A stretch of DNA of 64,000 nucleotides from Xiphias gladius (lineage: Eukaryota > Chordata > Actinopteri > Istiophoriformes > Xiphiidae): assembly GCF_016859285.1 (NCBI RefSeq), contig NC_053400.1, forward strand, positions 32,522,001 through 32,586,000. The letters run 5' to 3'. Position 1 is the first letter of the stretch; every line of letters begins with the position of its first letter. The notes beneath the pieces are model-generated. The model had not been told where the DNA came from. It did no database searches and was given only the letters and a program-made list of their open reading frames with translations. A program made the translations under genes and the position numbers. Of the stretch, positions 32,156 to 43,952 are shown in pieces.

Positions 32156-34651
32156 TTTAATGAACTCTCAGATGGAGGGAAAACCGTGTCACGCCTCGGT
32201 GCTGTGTATAAAGTTAAAGCTGTATTTATTCCATGGTTCAGATGTGCAGCGCAGCGCTCTCACTGAAATCAGGTATAAAAATGTTACGAAACGATAAAAC
32301 ACACACAAAAAAAAAAACACAAAAAGGTTACAACACAGTTTGGGGGACGACCAAATGTGCAGGGTGTGGGTTATGACTCACTCGTAGGTCCTCGCCCTCA
32401 TACTTCCTCAGGCAGGCAGTGCAGGTGGCGGTGGCAAACGTGCCGTGGGCCTCGACCAGCATCCCGGGAGGAATCCCTGCCACTTGACACAGACGCGGGC
32501 ACAAGAACGCAATGGTTTGCTTAGAACGACCGGACCGTGTCAGTGACGAGCAGCCATTTCAGAGGTATAAATACGTACGTCTTTCCAGCCCGTCGATGTT
32601 CTGCGTGTACATCCTGAGAAGCTGACCCTTCTCGTGAAGCAGACGGACAAAGTAGTGGGTCAGATTGGGCTGGTAGTTTCCTGGGTACAGCTCTTTGGCC
32701 AGCGCGAAGAAGGGCTTAGGGTTTCGATGGAAGAAGCCGATCTCGAATATGGCCTCGGCATAGGGCAGGTCATACTGCTGCAGGTTGTCGTAGAGGCCGC
32801 TGCCTGGAGACCTGTGAGAGAATCATCCGCTGACAGATCCCAGAACTCACCCGACACCCATTTGTAGAATGACCGCAGCACGTCTGACCTTCTCACCTGA
32901 AATCTGGGATGCCACTGGGCGTACTGATCCCAGCTCCGGCCATCACCACCACCCTCTTGTGCTGCCGCTCTCTAATGTTTCTGGCGATGTCCTCCAGGGT
33001 CTGGGGCTTGACCGCCGCACCGCCACCACGGGAGAAAAGTCCTCGCTTTCCATCCCACCGGGGAGAGCTTTGTCTGTGAAGAAGCACAGCAGGGATGAAA
33101 GGGGTTTCGATCAAGAGGTCGTCTGTGTGCACTAACTCCCCCGAGCTGTACATAAATACGAGATTCGAGTGGGATCGCGGGCCGTGATTGGAAGTTTGCA
33201 GCAACCCTGGACCACACAGGGGATCGACAGCCTCACTCTAATCACGTACACCCAAACATTAGCAGTACTCCACTTTTGGTTGCTTCCAAGTTTGGTAAAA
33301 CTTTTCTCGTCTAATTTGGAAGCGAGATCAAATGTATATCCTGTATCTCATCGTTTCAGTGCTCCACTAAAGCTATATTACGTCTAATGCTTTACTTACT
33401 CACTTACAAATGCTTAATGCACTTGCAGTTACAGCTGCAACCATCAGTCAATTAATCAACTGGAAAAAACAAAAACAAAAATTAACTGGCAACAAGAAAA
33501 ATTCTCTGGTTCCGGATTCTCAAATGTGAATGTTTAATGGTTTCCTTAGTTCTCTACAATTGTTACATGAGAATCTTTGGATTTTGGACTGTTGCTCGGA
33601 CGAGACGAGACATCTGAGGACGTCACCTTGCCCTCGAGGACGAGGTGGATGTTGAAGTTTTCAAAATTTTGTGTCATTTCATGGACCAAAAGACGAATCG
33701 ATCACTCTGAGAAAATAGGCGACACATTAAGCTATCATGAAAACAGTCAGTAGTTGCAGCCCTACTTGATAAATGTTCTTGTTCTTATTGATGCTTATCA
33801 CGGGAGAGAGCAACAATGGGAAGACGAACTGAAACCGACATCCTCGGGCTTCTCAGAAAACCTTCGGGGAGGAGTCGGGCTCGGTAATCACTTTGCTGCG
33901 TCGGGTTATGAAACATAAAAAGTCCCCGTTATCATTAGTGATGCATGACAAATGATAAACGTGAACACACTGTCCAGCCCTACCTGAGGACATAGCGTTA
34001 CTCAGGTACTTCGGCAGTTCTGTTTTTCAAAAAAAAAAAAAAAATTACTTTAACGATTAATCGATTATCAACACAGTTGCCAATTAACTTCGTGACGATC
34101 GACTAATCGACCAAATGTTGCAGCCCTAAGTATGTGTAAACTTTCACCGGACAGCACACTTCACAAAGCACGTGCCGCGTTCCCCCGGAGACCCACCACC
34201 CTCCAGTGCTCCTGCCTGTAAAATACACTGCTGCTCTCGCAAAGATGTAGAGCCAACAACTTGTTTGTACCCACGTTACAGCTGACCCCCGAACCTACGC
34301 TGCCTCTGATGTGTGTGGTGAAAGTCTCGTTTTCCATCCCGAGTCTGGTGATGCCGATCGTGGACCTGAACCCAGAGACCGGCTCGGTGCAAAGTACCTG
34401 GACAGAGCTGCCGCGCCCTCGGCTGGACACAGACGCCTCTGGCCGGAGCCTATGAAATAAAAAAGAAATGACAAACACGAGGCGTGCGTCACACACCTGA
34501 CGACCATACACGCTCCCTCTGTTACACACACACACTCGTCTGTCTACTGACCGTGCGCGGGGAGCGTCCTGCCTGTCCCTGGGCACACACTGCGACACAA
34601 ACAGCCAAGTCGGACAGGGGACATCGACGAGGAGCCCACCGCAAGAGCCAT
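29559..34651 (-). CDS. sirt3: Sirtuin 3, mitochondrial NAD-dependent deacylase
   Basis: Eight coding exons on the minus strand: 34552-34651, 34398-34449, 32897-33073, 32579-32811, 32382-32482, 31263-31424, 30246-30455 and 29559-29582. All phases match, giving 352 residues. Class I sirtuin that removes acyl groups from lysines of mitochondrial enzymes using NAD+. Seen: an Arg/Ser-rich N terminus without acidic residues over 33 residues (a plausible matrix targeting signal); LEDIA start of the catalytic core; GAGIST at 97-102; PDFR at 107-110; TQNID at 179-183; catalytic H200 in VEAHGTF; zinc ligands C208, C211, C232, C235; GTSLEV; LLINRD. H200 and the four Cys are all offset by 48 from human SIRT3 H248/C256-C283. 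The start is the first in-frame ATG, with G at -3 and +4; upstream only GTG is available. Exons 1, 2 and 8 are placed by splice signals and phase. sirt3 lies head-to-head with psmd13, as in human. Confidence 0.92.
29593..29625. repeat. (CA)n next to sirt3 exon 8 acceptor
   Basis: On the transcribed (minus) strand this is (TG)n ending about 10 nt before the proposed acceptor AG. Confidence 0.93.
29870..29975 (+). mobile_element. Miniature element R3 fragment in sirt3 intron 7
   Basis: Shares 'gttagctcagcttggcata', 'aagacttgaaacaggggg' and 'ctagcctggctgtgtcc' with the element at 21050-21224. The ends are incomplete. Confidence 0.6.
30246..30455 (-). CDS. sirt3: sirt3 coding exon 7
   Basis: 210 bp, phase 0 at both ends, residues 276-345: [20 protein letters not shown] then NRDSVGP and DVVQLGDVV, i.e. 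the C-terminal Rossmann-fold segment contacting NAD. Acceptor CTCTGCAG, donor GTGAGT. Confidence 0.95.
31263..31424 (-). CDS. sirt3: sirt3 coding exon 6
   Basis: 162 bp, phase 0 at both ends, residues 222-275: second zinc Cys pair [15 protein letters not shown], and [12 protein letters not shown]. Intron 5 upstream carries AT-rich sequence and a TG microsatellite, no extra exon. Confidence 0.95.
32096..32154. repeat. (TG)n microsatellite in sirt3 intron 5
   Basis: About 58 bp of uninterrupted TG on the plus strand. Confidence 0.95.
32382..32482 (-). CDS. sirt3: sirt3 coding exon 5
   Basis: 101 bp, residues 188-221, with catalytic H200 and zinc Cys C208/C211. The acceptor is AAG rather than CAG or TAG; the next CAG downstream would delete four conserved residues (LAGI region), so AAG is preferred. 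Donor GTGAGT. Confidence 0.88.
32579..32811 (-). CDS. sirt3: sirt3 coding exon 4
   Basis: 233 bp, residues 111-187: [17 protein letters not shown], the cofactor-loop and helical module, and [13 protein letters not shown]. Acceptor TCTCACAG, donor GTACGT. Introns on either side are only 85 and 96 bp. Confidence 0.93.
32897..33073 (-). CDS. sirt3: sirt3 coding exon 3
   Basis: 177 bp encoding the end of the pre-core region, [10 protein letters not shown], and the NAD-binding GAGIST...GIPDF block. Acceptor CTTCTTCACAG, donor GTGAGA. Confidence 0.94.
33434..33760. repeat. R4 element with GCTGCAAC ends in sirt3 intron 2
   Basis: Bounded by gctgcaac and its inverse gttgcagc (327 bp), with 'attaatcaactgg' inside the left end and a shared 'gagacatctgaggacgtc' core. 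It is a non-autonomous, palindrome-ended element common in fish; other diverged copies here are at 24100-24490, 39265-39640, 45915-46170 and 63588-63900. Confidence 0.55.
34045..34130. repeat. R4 end fragment
   Basis: 'taacgattaatcgattatc' followed by 'gatcgactaatcg' and gttgcagccc: one terminus of the R4 family only. Confidence 0.5.
34398..34449 (-). CDS. sirt3: sirt3 coding exon 2 (inferred)
   Basis: 52-bp exon between acceptor TTATTTCATAG and donor CAG/GTACTT. It is the only length and phase that links the ATG exon to exon 3 in frame, adding residues 34-51 ([19 protein letters not shown], basic and Ala-rich), probably part of the leader that is cleaved off. Confidence 0.7.
34552..34651 (-). 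CDS. sirt3: sirt3 coding exon 1 (inferred)
   Basis: 100 bp from ATG at 34651 to a donor GTCAGT. Encodes 33 residues starting [10 protein letters not shown] with several Arg and no Asp/Glu, as expected of a mitochondrial presequence. Confidence 0.7.
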
Positions 34652-35625
34652 AACACAGCAAACACAACTAGCCGCCGGCCTCCTTCGCTGCACGGCACCG
34701 TTTTTACAACGTTCCCAAAACACGGACACGGGCTGTCAACACGTTTTCCCCGTTTAAAATCGAATAAAACGAGCAACTAATGGGCGCCTGTCTGCTGAAA
34801 CGTGTGTTGTTGTCGTCCTTTGACCTCCTTCTCATGCACCAGACAGTACCGTAATGTACGATATACTCTATACGACTCTCGGTCGTTAGCTACCTAGCAA
34901 TATCGCCTTTTTTTTTTTAATTATTCCTCGTTTATTGATTATAAATTATCCACGGGGCGATAAAAAAAAGAATTCAATAGCGGCCAAGAAATCAACTTAA
35001 CTTGGAGGAAAAAAAACTTAGCTAGCTTTTCCTACATTTCCCATCCTACATTTCCCATCAGACTCAACACAGCGGAAAGACTTGTGCCGCATTCACGTTC
35101 TTAACGTTTAAACAGCAATTACGACCGGTGGAGTGTGAAAAACAAACCCTGCTGTTCGTAATTCGGGTCGAAGATATCGGGAATCTTTCTGACAGCAACG
35201 ATATTTTCCACCTGGTGACAACAATTACAGACATGCCAAAAAAAAATGTTGGCAGAAAAGCTACACATGCACCACTACTGGCATTTACATTCAAATATTA
35301 TGCAATATTTAGACTAATACAAGCCATTCAGTGCTTGTATCTGATTTCAGTTGGTAGCAAGGTGCTACAGATATATGACACAACAAAAGAAGCGAATTTA
35401 GGCCGTTGATCTGGTGTGACTACAAGGTAGTTGGATGAACAAGTCGGACTAACGGGTGTCGTTCTTGTTCTTCCCATTGTACCGGCAGTGCGAGAACGCA
35501 GCAACTCCGCCTCCATTTCCCACCATCCTTCGCGGCTAGCAGCAGCGCAGACCCGCTGGCTATTTGACGTTAGCTGAGAATTCAACAACACTTTTCAGTC
35601 CCGAATAAAATTTAACTTCGCTACC
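34652..35625. promoter_or_regulatory. Divergent sirt3/psmd13 promoter region
   Basis: 974 bp separate the two start codons. In human the orthologous pair shares a short bidirectional promoter. The left 100 bp and right 150 bp are CpG-containing; the middle is AT-rich and holds a dispersed-repeat copy (35120-35430). No TATA box is obvious at a fixed distance from either start. Confidence 0.6.
35120..35430. repeat. Dispersed repeat R5 in the divergent promoter
   Basis: Shares 'tatcgggaat', 'cacctggtgacaa', 'gcgaatttaggcc' and 'atctggtgtgactac' blocks with 44940-45150. The complement of both translates to VVTPDxRPKxAxFVV, an accidental but diagnostic match. Compared with the other copy, this one carries extra internal sequence and a partial duplication of the 'gtatctg.tttca' block. 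Confidence 0.6.
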
Positions 35626-38600
35626 ATGAAAGATGTTAGCGGGTACCTCAAACAGCAGCAGAGTAACAGCTCCACGCCGGAGATGGCGGCGGAGTGGCAC
35701 AATCTGGAAGATTTGTACAACAAAAGGTAAAAAAATAAAAATAAAAAAGAGAGAGAAACGTACGAGTCAGATAGCTAATGCTCAAATGCTCTGCTACCGC
35801 TAGGCTAGCTAGCGTTAGCTCGCTCATTCATTGGAAATGCCCGCTGAGTCATGCATGGAGCTAACGCTAAAGCTTAAGCTAAAACCCGAGCTGGAGCTTT
35901 GCCTACTAATATTATATATTTATATCGTGTAATGTGTCGAAGCTTTGAACCAGTCTCCAGATATTCAAGTCAGTTTATCAGCCTGTGACAAGTTTTTCTA
36001 GCGCTTCGTTCACGAGTTCATAGTCACCGCACATCGTCAGTTTAATGAAATGATGTTCTCTTGAGATTGAAGTTAACTGGAAAACATAGCGCTACAAAGA
36101 GTCAAGCGTGAAAGTTTCCACCCTGAAATACAAATGTCCGGCACTAAATACCTGTGTTAAGTTTAAATAAACAACCCAGAGACCCCGAGTTTTCTATACA
36201 CACAGGTTGGACCCATTAACACCCACACCTTTCACAATATACACTGCCTAAAATAAGATTTTACCCATAGATAGATAGGAAACCAGTATCTTATTCAGTA
36301 CAGACAATAAGGTATTATTGCACTAATCTTATTACAGAGACCAGGCACTACCTGGTGGTGTTATATATTTATTTTTTAAATATATTTAATTGTACTTTTT
36401 TGTTCTATCTATGCAACTTATATCTGTATTTGCATCTGTATGTTGTATATACAATTATATACTTACACACGTTCTTCCTCGTTTGTCTTATTGTGTTAAT
36501 TTATTATGTTCAACTTTTCTAATCCCTTTACTTGAAGAGCCTTTATTTTTTATTAGATATTCTTTCGTATTTGTTTTTATAATGTATTTTTGGCAGAGAG
36601 TGCGCCCTTATTTTCGTTGTACCTGTAACTTGTACAATGATAATTACTCAATTAAATTGTACTGAACTGAATTCTATTCTGTGTGGTATTGAAAAGGTCT
36701 TAAAAAGTTCTGAATTGAATCTGGTCCAGAAATCCCGATCTGTTCACATACATCTGAATCATCTCGTTTACTCACCAACTCACTGTCAGTCAACACCACT
36801 CACCGTCTGCTTTTATAAGTTTAAGCTACAATGTCGATTACACAAGTGTAAACAAGAAATGCCGAGTGATTTTAAATCGGTTTCACTTGTATCTGAAAGC
36901 TCCGAGTACACGTTAGTTTATTTCCTGGCAGAAACGACAGCGTTTCTTTGCAACACTTGTCTGTCTCCGTGGTGTAGGTTTTCCTGGCAGACAGCTGTAG
37001 TGACACACTGTAATTCAGATGAAGTGGTGACCGTCGCTGACACTGTGTTTCTGTCGACAGATTGTGGCATCAGTTGACTCTGAAGCTGACAGACTTTGTC
37101 AAAGATCCCTGCTTCAAAACAGGAGATGGCCTCATACAGGTAACTCCACCACCGTCACACTTCATTCTCTACTTCTTCCCCTTTGGATGATCGAGGATGC
37201 GACCAGCTTTAATAGGAATGCACAGATTTGAATGCGTGTTGCCAAAGGCTCGTAGCATGTAGTAACATGTCCGTAATGTATGAACGCACACAAAGCGGTT
37301 GCTTGCTTATCTTTATTTAACTCTGAGGCGGAATTTAAAACATCATTGTATTTCTGCTAACACCAGTCAAAACAGGACCTGTTGTGTAGTTCACATTGTA
37401 CCAGCATCAAGCAGACACTCATCCACAGTTAAACTCTCCGACGTGCCGTAAATTGTACAAATATTCCACTGATACAGGCAATAATATGTCTGGAGGTGGT
37501 CTTCATAAGTTTCTAATTCCAGATTATTACGTTTTCATTACATGTTAGGAATCTGGATAATATACCACAAACAGGAACTTTTAACAAATGAATTAGTATA
37601 ATTAGTAGTAATTAGTAACATGTTATTAATACGTCTATTTTCAGATACTGATACACATCATAATGTGGCAAATGTTCAAAGCGAAAAACTGTGTTAAAAT
37701 GACATTCGACCAAGCTGTTTTGTGTGTCAAACAAACTGTAATAACTAAGTTAAATGTGCAGTGATAGCTTTCTCAAAATCATTTATTTGTGCAACAGGAT
37801 TGTGTAGCGTGCCAACATAAGATCATCGTCCCCCTGCCCTGCATCTCTGTATCTCGTGTCGTTATACTGGTTGTTTTGTGTTCACACTTCTAAACGTTTA
37901 CAAAAAAAGACATTAGTTGTGTTTGTGTGGGGCTGAAAAAGATAAATCCAGTAAAGGGACGAAATGAAGCCTCATGCTGGTTAGAAAGGCTGCTTTGAAT
38001 CCCTTTCCTGTTCAGAGAAATCAGTCAAATATCTACCAATACAGACACTTAAAAAGATCAAGGAACTTTGTGCAAATAGTCACAACAAATGTGAAGCTTG
38101 AACAGTAAATAATGTCATAGTCCAAATACTGTTAGTGACCGCCATAGGGGATTTTTTTACAATAAGATGAGCATTGAACATTTGTGCGTTTTTTGTGATT
38201 TCTGTCTTCATTTTCTTTTCTTACAGCTCTATGAAAATTTCCTCAGCGACTTCGAACACAGGTGAAGTAAAATCGCTTGACCCACGTAACAAATCCCAGT
38301 TCGGTATTTAAGATTGGTTTTGATGCTACTGTATTATCTTCGCTCCCTTAACAGAATCAATCCTTTGTCCCTGGTGGAGATTATACTGTATGTTGCCAGA
38401 CAGATGCCAGGTAATGACAACACGATGGAGTAGCGAATACTTCTCTGCAGAATTTACCTTTTTTCCGAGTGGTTAAGAAAATGTTTTGGTTTTTGGTTTT
38501 TTTTGTTTGTTTGTTTGTTTCCAGATCCTAAAGATGCCATCACTTTTCTCGAGAAGACCAAGGAAAAGGTAAGCTGTCAGATAGCAAATATCACAGGTTC

Positions 38601-41600
38601 TGAATTATAAATTTTACCAAGTGTTACATGATTAAACTTTAACACGTCTCTGTGTCTGATGCAGGTGAAAAGCAGCGAAGAAGCCGTCATTCTCTGCAAG
38701 ACGTCTATCGGCAGTCTCAAACTGGAGATCAACGATCTTCCCGCCACAAAGGTGAGAGCTCCTGAAATCTCAGCTCTCTCGCTTTTTACAAGCTGCTGAC
38801 GCAAAACCCGCCTTTACACCTCGTTCAGATGTGTGAGCATGTGACGGCACGTTTCAAACTTCAAGGTGCTTGCGATTGTCACGCGCTACGTGTCGTTGAG
38901 GCAGAGCGACAAAAACCAACAGCTGTTAAACAGAACAGCAGTTGTGCATTTTATCCCGCACCTGGCGTTAAGTTCCTTTTCTTAGTGAAATAACGTGTGA
39001 AAGGTCGGAGCCGTCGTTTTCTCTCTGCCACAATCGTCAGAGCAGCAAAAAGCAATAGTTTATTTCAGCATATCTTTTATTTACTCGGAGCAAAGGCTGC
39101 ATGTTTCCTGACCTTCAGTGCAGCAACTCCACTTCTCCTAGTTTCAGATTTGCCTTCAGATAATCATCAAATTTACATATTTCCTTCAGGGTCAAAAGTA
39201 AACCAGTGCGTCGTTTTCTGTACATCCAAGGGAACGATGCACACACGACCTGCCTGTAGCTAGTGCAGCTACAGATGAAACAATAAGTCGATGAATCAAT
39301 TGACAGAAATTCAATCAGCAATTAATCTGATAATCAATTGGTTTTGTTTTTTTGTTTGATTTTTTTAAATAATGCCAAATATTCCATCTGGTTCTGCCTT
39401 CTCAAATGCAAAGATTTGCTCCTTTTCTTTGTACTGTTTAAAAGTGAACTAAATATTTTAGGGATTTGAACTGATGGTTGAATAAAACAAGCAGTGTGAA
39501 AGCACCACCATAAATTGTAATGGGTATTTTTCACTTCTTTTTATCTACTTACCGACTTACATTTTAAGGAACAATCAATTAATTGAGAAAACAATGGGCA
39601 AATTAATCAGTATTGAAATCAGCCGTTAGTTGGCGCCCAAAATGCAGCACAACTGATTTAACCTAATTGGAAATTAGTTGTACTGATAAAATATGTGTTT
39701 TCAATGATGATATACTCCCAAGTCGGGACCTAGTATTGTCTTTCTGTTGTTTGTTGTGGGATTTTTCTTTGTTAGGTTGTTTTCAGATTTTCCTATCAAC
39801 GTTTCATGGTGTCCGTTTTTCTTAGTGTAAGGTTTTAATTCACCACAACTTAGATGAAAATGAGCTTTTAGCCGTATCTGGCACGATAAACGGGTTGTGT
39901 ACGGTCCCTGTTTAATAAAGAATAAATAAGTAACAAGGAAATGCAAATTTAGCATCTAACCAGTGCAAACGGTAGCAAAGTATAAAAATACGTGAACGCA
40001 CAGATTCGCCAAAACAATGTTGGGTGGAGAAGAAAAACTTAACCCACAGGTAAGTGACCGACTTCATGGCAACACTGCATTTCCAGTTTCCATTTCCTAA
40101 AGCAAGACGAGGACCTTGGTGGTAAAAACTCAAAACATTCACCCCAAATGGGCAAGAAAATGATACCAGTGACTATGAATACATGTTTTTGACAGAACTA
40201 AGGCTCAAAATGTCCCATTAACAGGGTTCTTGTATATCTGGAACACTGACACTCTACTCTATCCATTCGCGTAGAGGAGAGTGTCTTGCCCTGTGTTGGA
40301 AACCTTTGGACATACCGGCAAAAAAATCAAATTGCACGGAGCATTTTTTATTGTCATACAAACTAGTCGTACAATACGGTGATACTATTAACTGGATCAG
40401 GCCAAATATGATTGATCCACATTAAATAAAGTTTCTGTGTCAATGTTTGAGCCATCAGTTACATTCATTCATTCATTCGTTCATTCATGACAGGCCACGT
40501 TTTAAATTTGGGGTACCTCTGAGTTTAGGTATCTGAAATGGCATCGGTGGAGATAAACTAGGATCCGTACATCCTAATAATAAAAACTGTACTAGAACAT
40601 GCATAGTACTACTGACCTGCAGGATCAGGGGGCAAATATTTAAGCGGCCTGACTTATCCTGGGGAAAAAAAACAAACGGCATGTCTCAGCCCTAAGTCTA
40701 TAAATAAAAGGGAGCGAAGACCGAGCCCTAGGGTGAAAGGGTTTGAAAGATGTGAGTAATGTGAAATGACATTTTAAAATAGAACAAGCGTGATCCGCAG
40801 CTTGACGCCCTGACGTAACACTGGAGCTCTGTGTGAAAACGCTGCAGCTCACCACTTATTTCCTCTTTGTCCTCCAGAAAATCATTGAGGAGGTTGAGGA
40901 AATGTTGAATAACTTGCCCGGGGTGACGTCAGTCCACGGACGGTTTTACGACCTCTCCAGCAAATACTATCGCATCATTGGGAACCACGCCTCCTACTAC
41001 AAGGACGCCCTGCGCTACCTCGGATGTGTGGACATTAAAGACCTTCCAGGTGAGCAAAGGCGTGACGGGAGACGCACCGGGCTTGATTTCTTGGTGAAAC
41101 GCAGTTTTGTCAGTCATACGAGTGGCTGAGCGACCGATTGTTGTTGCCTCCGCAGAAACGGAGAAGCAGGAGAGGGCTTTCACGCTCGGACTGGCCGGAC
41201 TCTTGGGAGAAGGAGTTTACAACTTCGGGGAGCTGGTGGGGTTCTCGCTAAACGCATTTCCCTCCACGTGTTGTGTTTTCGGCGCTGGTCGGCCCTCCGG
41301 CTGAAGCTCTAACGACCACGTCTGCTGTTTGTCTTTGCAGCTGATGCATCCTGTGCTGGAGTCTCTGAGGAACACGGACAAACAGTGGCTCATTGATACA
41401 CTTTACGCCTTCAATGGAGGCAATGTGGAGAAATTCCAGGGCTTCAAGTCTGCCTGGGGCCAACAGGTAAATAACACATACTAGGACATTAGAGATTGAT
41501 CTGATCTGCCAGAGTCACCTCTGATCAGTGAGTTAGGACTGAAAAGATACTGTTTACCAAACCCTGTCATAAGTTTATTGGCTATTTGTATGATACGGGA

Positions 41601-43789
41601 GTGTTTGGCAGATGAGTGTCTAAAATAAGAAAATTTGGTGGTAATATCTGTTTCTCTGGGAAAAGAACTAAAGAGAGAGTTTGGTTTTGAGTTGACTTCT
41701 TTTCAGTTTGAAAGTATCTCACACAGTCAGATTAACCTACTTTAGCTCAGTTGCTGGTTGTTTACTGTGTAGCAGCTCTAATCGAAAGGTTTCGCAGCAC
41801 AACTTTAAACCTCTCGAACCACGACTGACTAAACTAAGTGAAACCCCAGTCCACATGTTAACGAAGAAGCGAAGTTATATCAGTAATCTGCTCCGTGATA
41901 TGAACTCCAACAGTGGAATCAACTCCAATCAGTTACTGATCTCTTTTTCTCTCTCGGTCCTAGCCTGACCTCGCAACACATGAAGCTAAACTGATGCAGA
42001 AGATCCAGCTGCTGTGTGTCATGGAGGTGAGCAACGATCAACTCCGATCTGCCCACGCACCAATTTGTAGTTTATCGGTAACTGAAGCTGTAAGGCCGAA
42101 GCCCCGATAACGCCAGAACTTAAAAATTTCAGCGGGAAACAAGTTCGTTTCAGGGGGATCGCCACAGTCATGTATTCACCAGCAGAGTTGCAGTAAGTGT
42201 ATGACGAGTTTGGCAGATGATGGTGACGCAGATACGAACGTTGAGCCTCATAGCGCAGTCTGCTGTGTATATGTAAAAAAAAAAAAAAAATCCACCTCAA
42301 AATATCAGCCAAACCCAATATTTATTTACCCTTCTAAACGCGTAACACGGCAGTAAGTTAGCGTTGGTCCACACTGCCACCTTGTGAATGAACAGTGCGG
42401 CTGTTTTTTGTACTTTAGGAATTAAGTGATAATTTTGCTGTCGACCAATTGCAAATCGTCCCGACAGTGTGGAACTTTTCGAGAGAACAGAAAGGTTGAG
42501 TCCAAAATGGAGGAAGCTACTATATTAGCTACGTCGCATCTCCTACTTTTTATTGAGGCCTGTTCAACAGGACTGTTCTGCAGTACAAACTGCTCCACGG
42601 CAGAGGTGCGGCATGGATCACAGCCACCCACGTGGTGAGAGAGGAATCTATACAAATGTGTCCCTTGAATGAGCCGTGTTAGTAGCTGGCTTGTCAGCGA
42701 CCGAGCAAGCTATCCCCGCACACGGTCTCTACGCCGCCAAGACTTCGAGGACCCTTGTATGAATCTCACAGCGTCACTGTCTGGTCCGACGGGGGCACAG
42801 CAGCTTTCTCAAACAGAGTTGATCGGCACCAACAAACCAAGACTGTAGTTTCTGCTTAGTTGTTTTACAGTTGGTACGGTACAGACACGCTTTGAAGGTT
42901 TAAGAACAAGAATATTAAGTCGCCTAAAACGTCTCCTTCCCCTTCCAGATGACTTTCACTCGTCCTGCAAACCACAGACAGCTGACCTTCACCGAGATCG
43001 CCCAGAGTGCCAAAATCCCTGTTAATGAGGTCAGTTGGATGCCAAGTGTATTGAATCGGCCCGGCAGCAAATGTCAATAAACCCTTTTGACAGTGATTAG
43101 CATGATCGGATCCCGAGGCAGTTTTTACATTTTATTAGTCAAGTTGTTTTGTCAGAGTGAAGCTGTAGCTGCTCTGGAGGAAAACCTCAGCATAGCTGTC
43201 TCCTGCAGGTGGAGCTCCTGGTGATGAAGGCTCTGTCTGTGGGCCTGATCAAAGGCAACATCGATGAGGTGGACCAGAAGGTGCAGATGACCTGGGTGCA
43301 GCCCAGAGTGCTGGACCTGCAGCAGGTCAGTACCCGTCTAGTTTTTGTATTTGTTCGGGTACAGATTAACACCAGTATTTCTTTTTCTTTTTTAAAATTT
43401 TTCTTTAAGCTCAGCCTGAATCATCCTCATCCTGTTTTTTTTTTTTTAACTCGTGGTAACAGGCCAGATGTAGCTCGTACATACAACAGGCAAACACCAT
43501 ATCGATATATTTCCATCAGCTACAGTGGAGACTGATCCCAGACTGAAATGTATCTGTGATCTGAAACAACAGGCCAGAGCTGCCAGATCGTTTTACAGCG
43601 ACGCTCAACAGTCGCAGTCAAACATCACAGAGGAGGCACGAAGGCCGGCTTCTACCCGCTGGTCTAACTCTCACCTGTGGTTCACTGTTTCAGATCAAAG
43701 GTATGAAGGAGCGGTTGGACTTCTGGTGTGGCGATGTGAAGAACATGGCCATGCTGGTGGAGCAGCAGGCCCACGACATCCTCACCTAA
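35626..43789 (+). CDS. psmd13: 26S proteasome non-ATPase subunit 13 (Rpn9)
   Basis: Thirteen coding exons: 35626-35726, 37061-37139, 38227-38261, 38355-38410, 38525-38568, 38665-38751, 40878-41049, 41156-41235, 41341-41466, 41964-42026, 42949-43029, 43209-43325 and 43694-43789. Every junction is GT-AG and in phase, giving 378 residues (human 376). The protein is a structural subunit of the proteasome 19S lid in cytosol and nucleus. It starts MKDVSGYL, matching the family start MKDV; helical repeats fill the N-terminal half ([30 protein letters not shown]). The C-terminal PCI domain with winged helix covers roughly residues 190-340 ([48 protein letters not shown]). It ends HDILT, as in human. 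No truncation or missing block is visible. Expression is likely constitutive through the promoter shared with sirt3. Confidence 0.97.
35727..38226. other. psmd13 introns 1 and 2
   Basis: Intron 1 (35727-37060) has AT-rich sequence with a possible repeat near 36240-36400; intron 2 (37140-38226) is AT-rich. No additional exon or element identified. Exon 2 lies between them at 37061-37139. Confidence 0.5.
39265..39640. repeat. R4-type repeat in psmd13 intron 6
   Basis: 'aagtcgatgaatcaattgac' with 'caattaatctgataatcaat' at one side and 'caatcaattaattgag' at the other: a diverged copy of the R4 family. The rest of intron 6 (38752-40877) shows no exon. Confidence 0.5.
42027..42948. other. psmd13 intron 10
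   Basis: No exon seen. A 16-bp A run near 42276-42292 and AT-rich sequence. Confidence 0.5.
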
Positions 43790-43946
43790 ACAGGTTTCCG
43801 ATTCAGTCCACAGAAGGAAACCTCAACTCTTCCCTCACTTTTCTGTTTTGAATTGTTTTTGTTTTTTTTCTTTCTACCGGTTGTTCATTCTTTTGTTACT
43901 GTCGCTGTTCCTTACCAACCTTTAAATTACACTGTGGTATTTTAAA

Positions 43947-43952
43947 AATAAA
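43947..43952 (+). terminator. psmd13 polyadenylation signal
   Basis: AATAAA 157 nt after the psmd13 TAA, followed by a TG-containing stretch. The short 3' UTR fits a housekeeping gene. Confidence 0.75.

Noticed and set aside
34161-34667. 168-codon minus-strand frame over sirt3 exons 1-2
   Set aside because: Wrong frame relative to the exons; it reads through intron 1 and does not join exon 3 in phase.
34652-34729. 26-codon N-terminal extension of sirt3
   Set aside because: Starts at GTG; ATG 34651 is the first ATG in frame and has good context.
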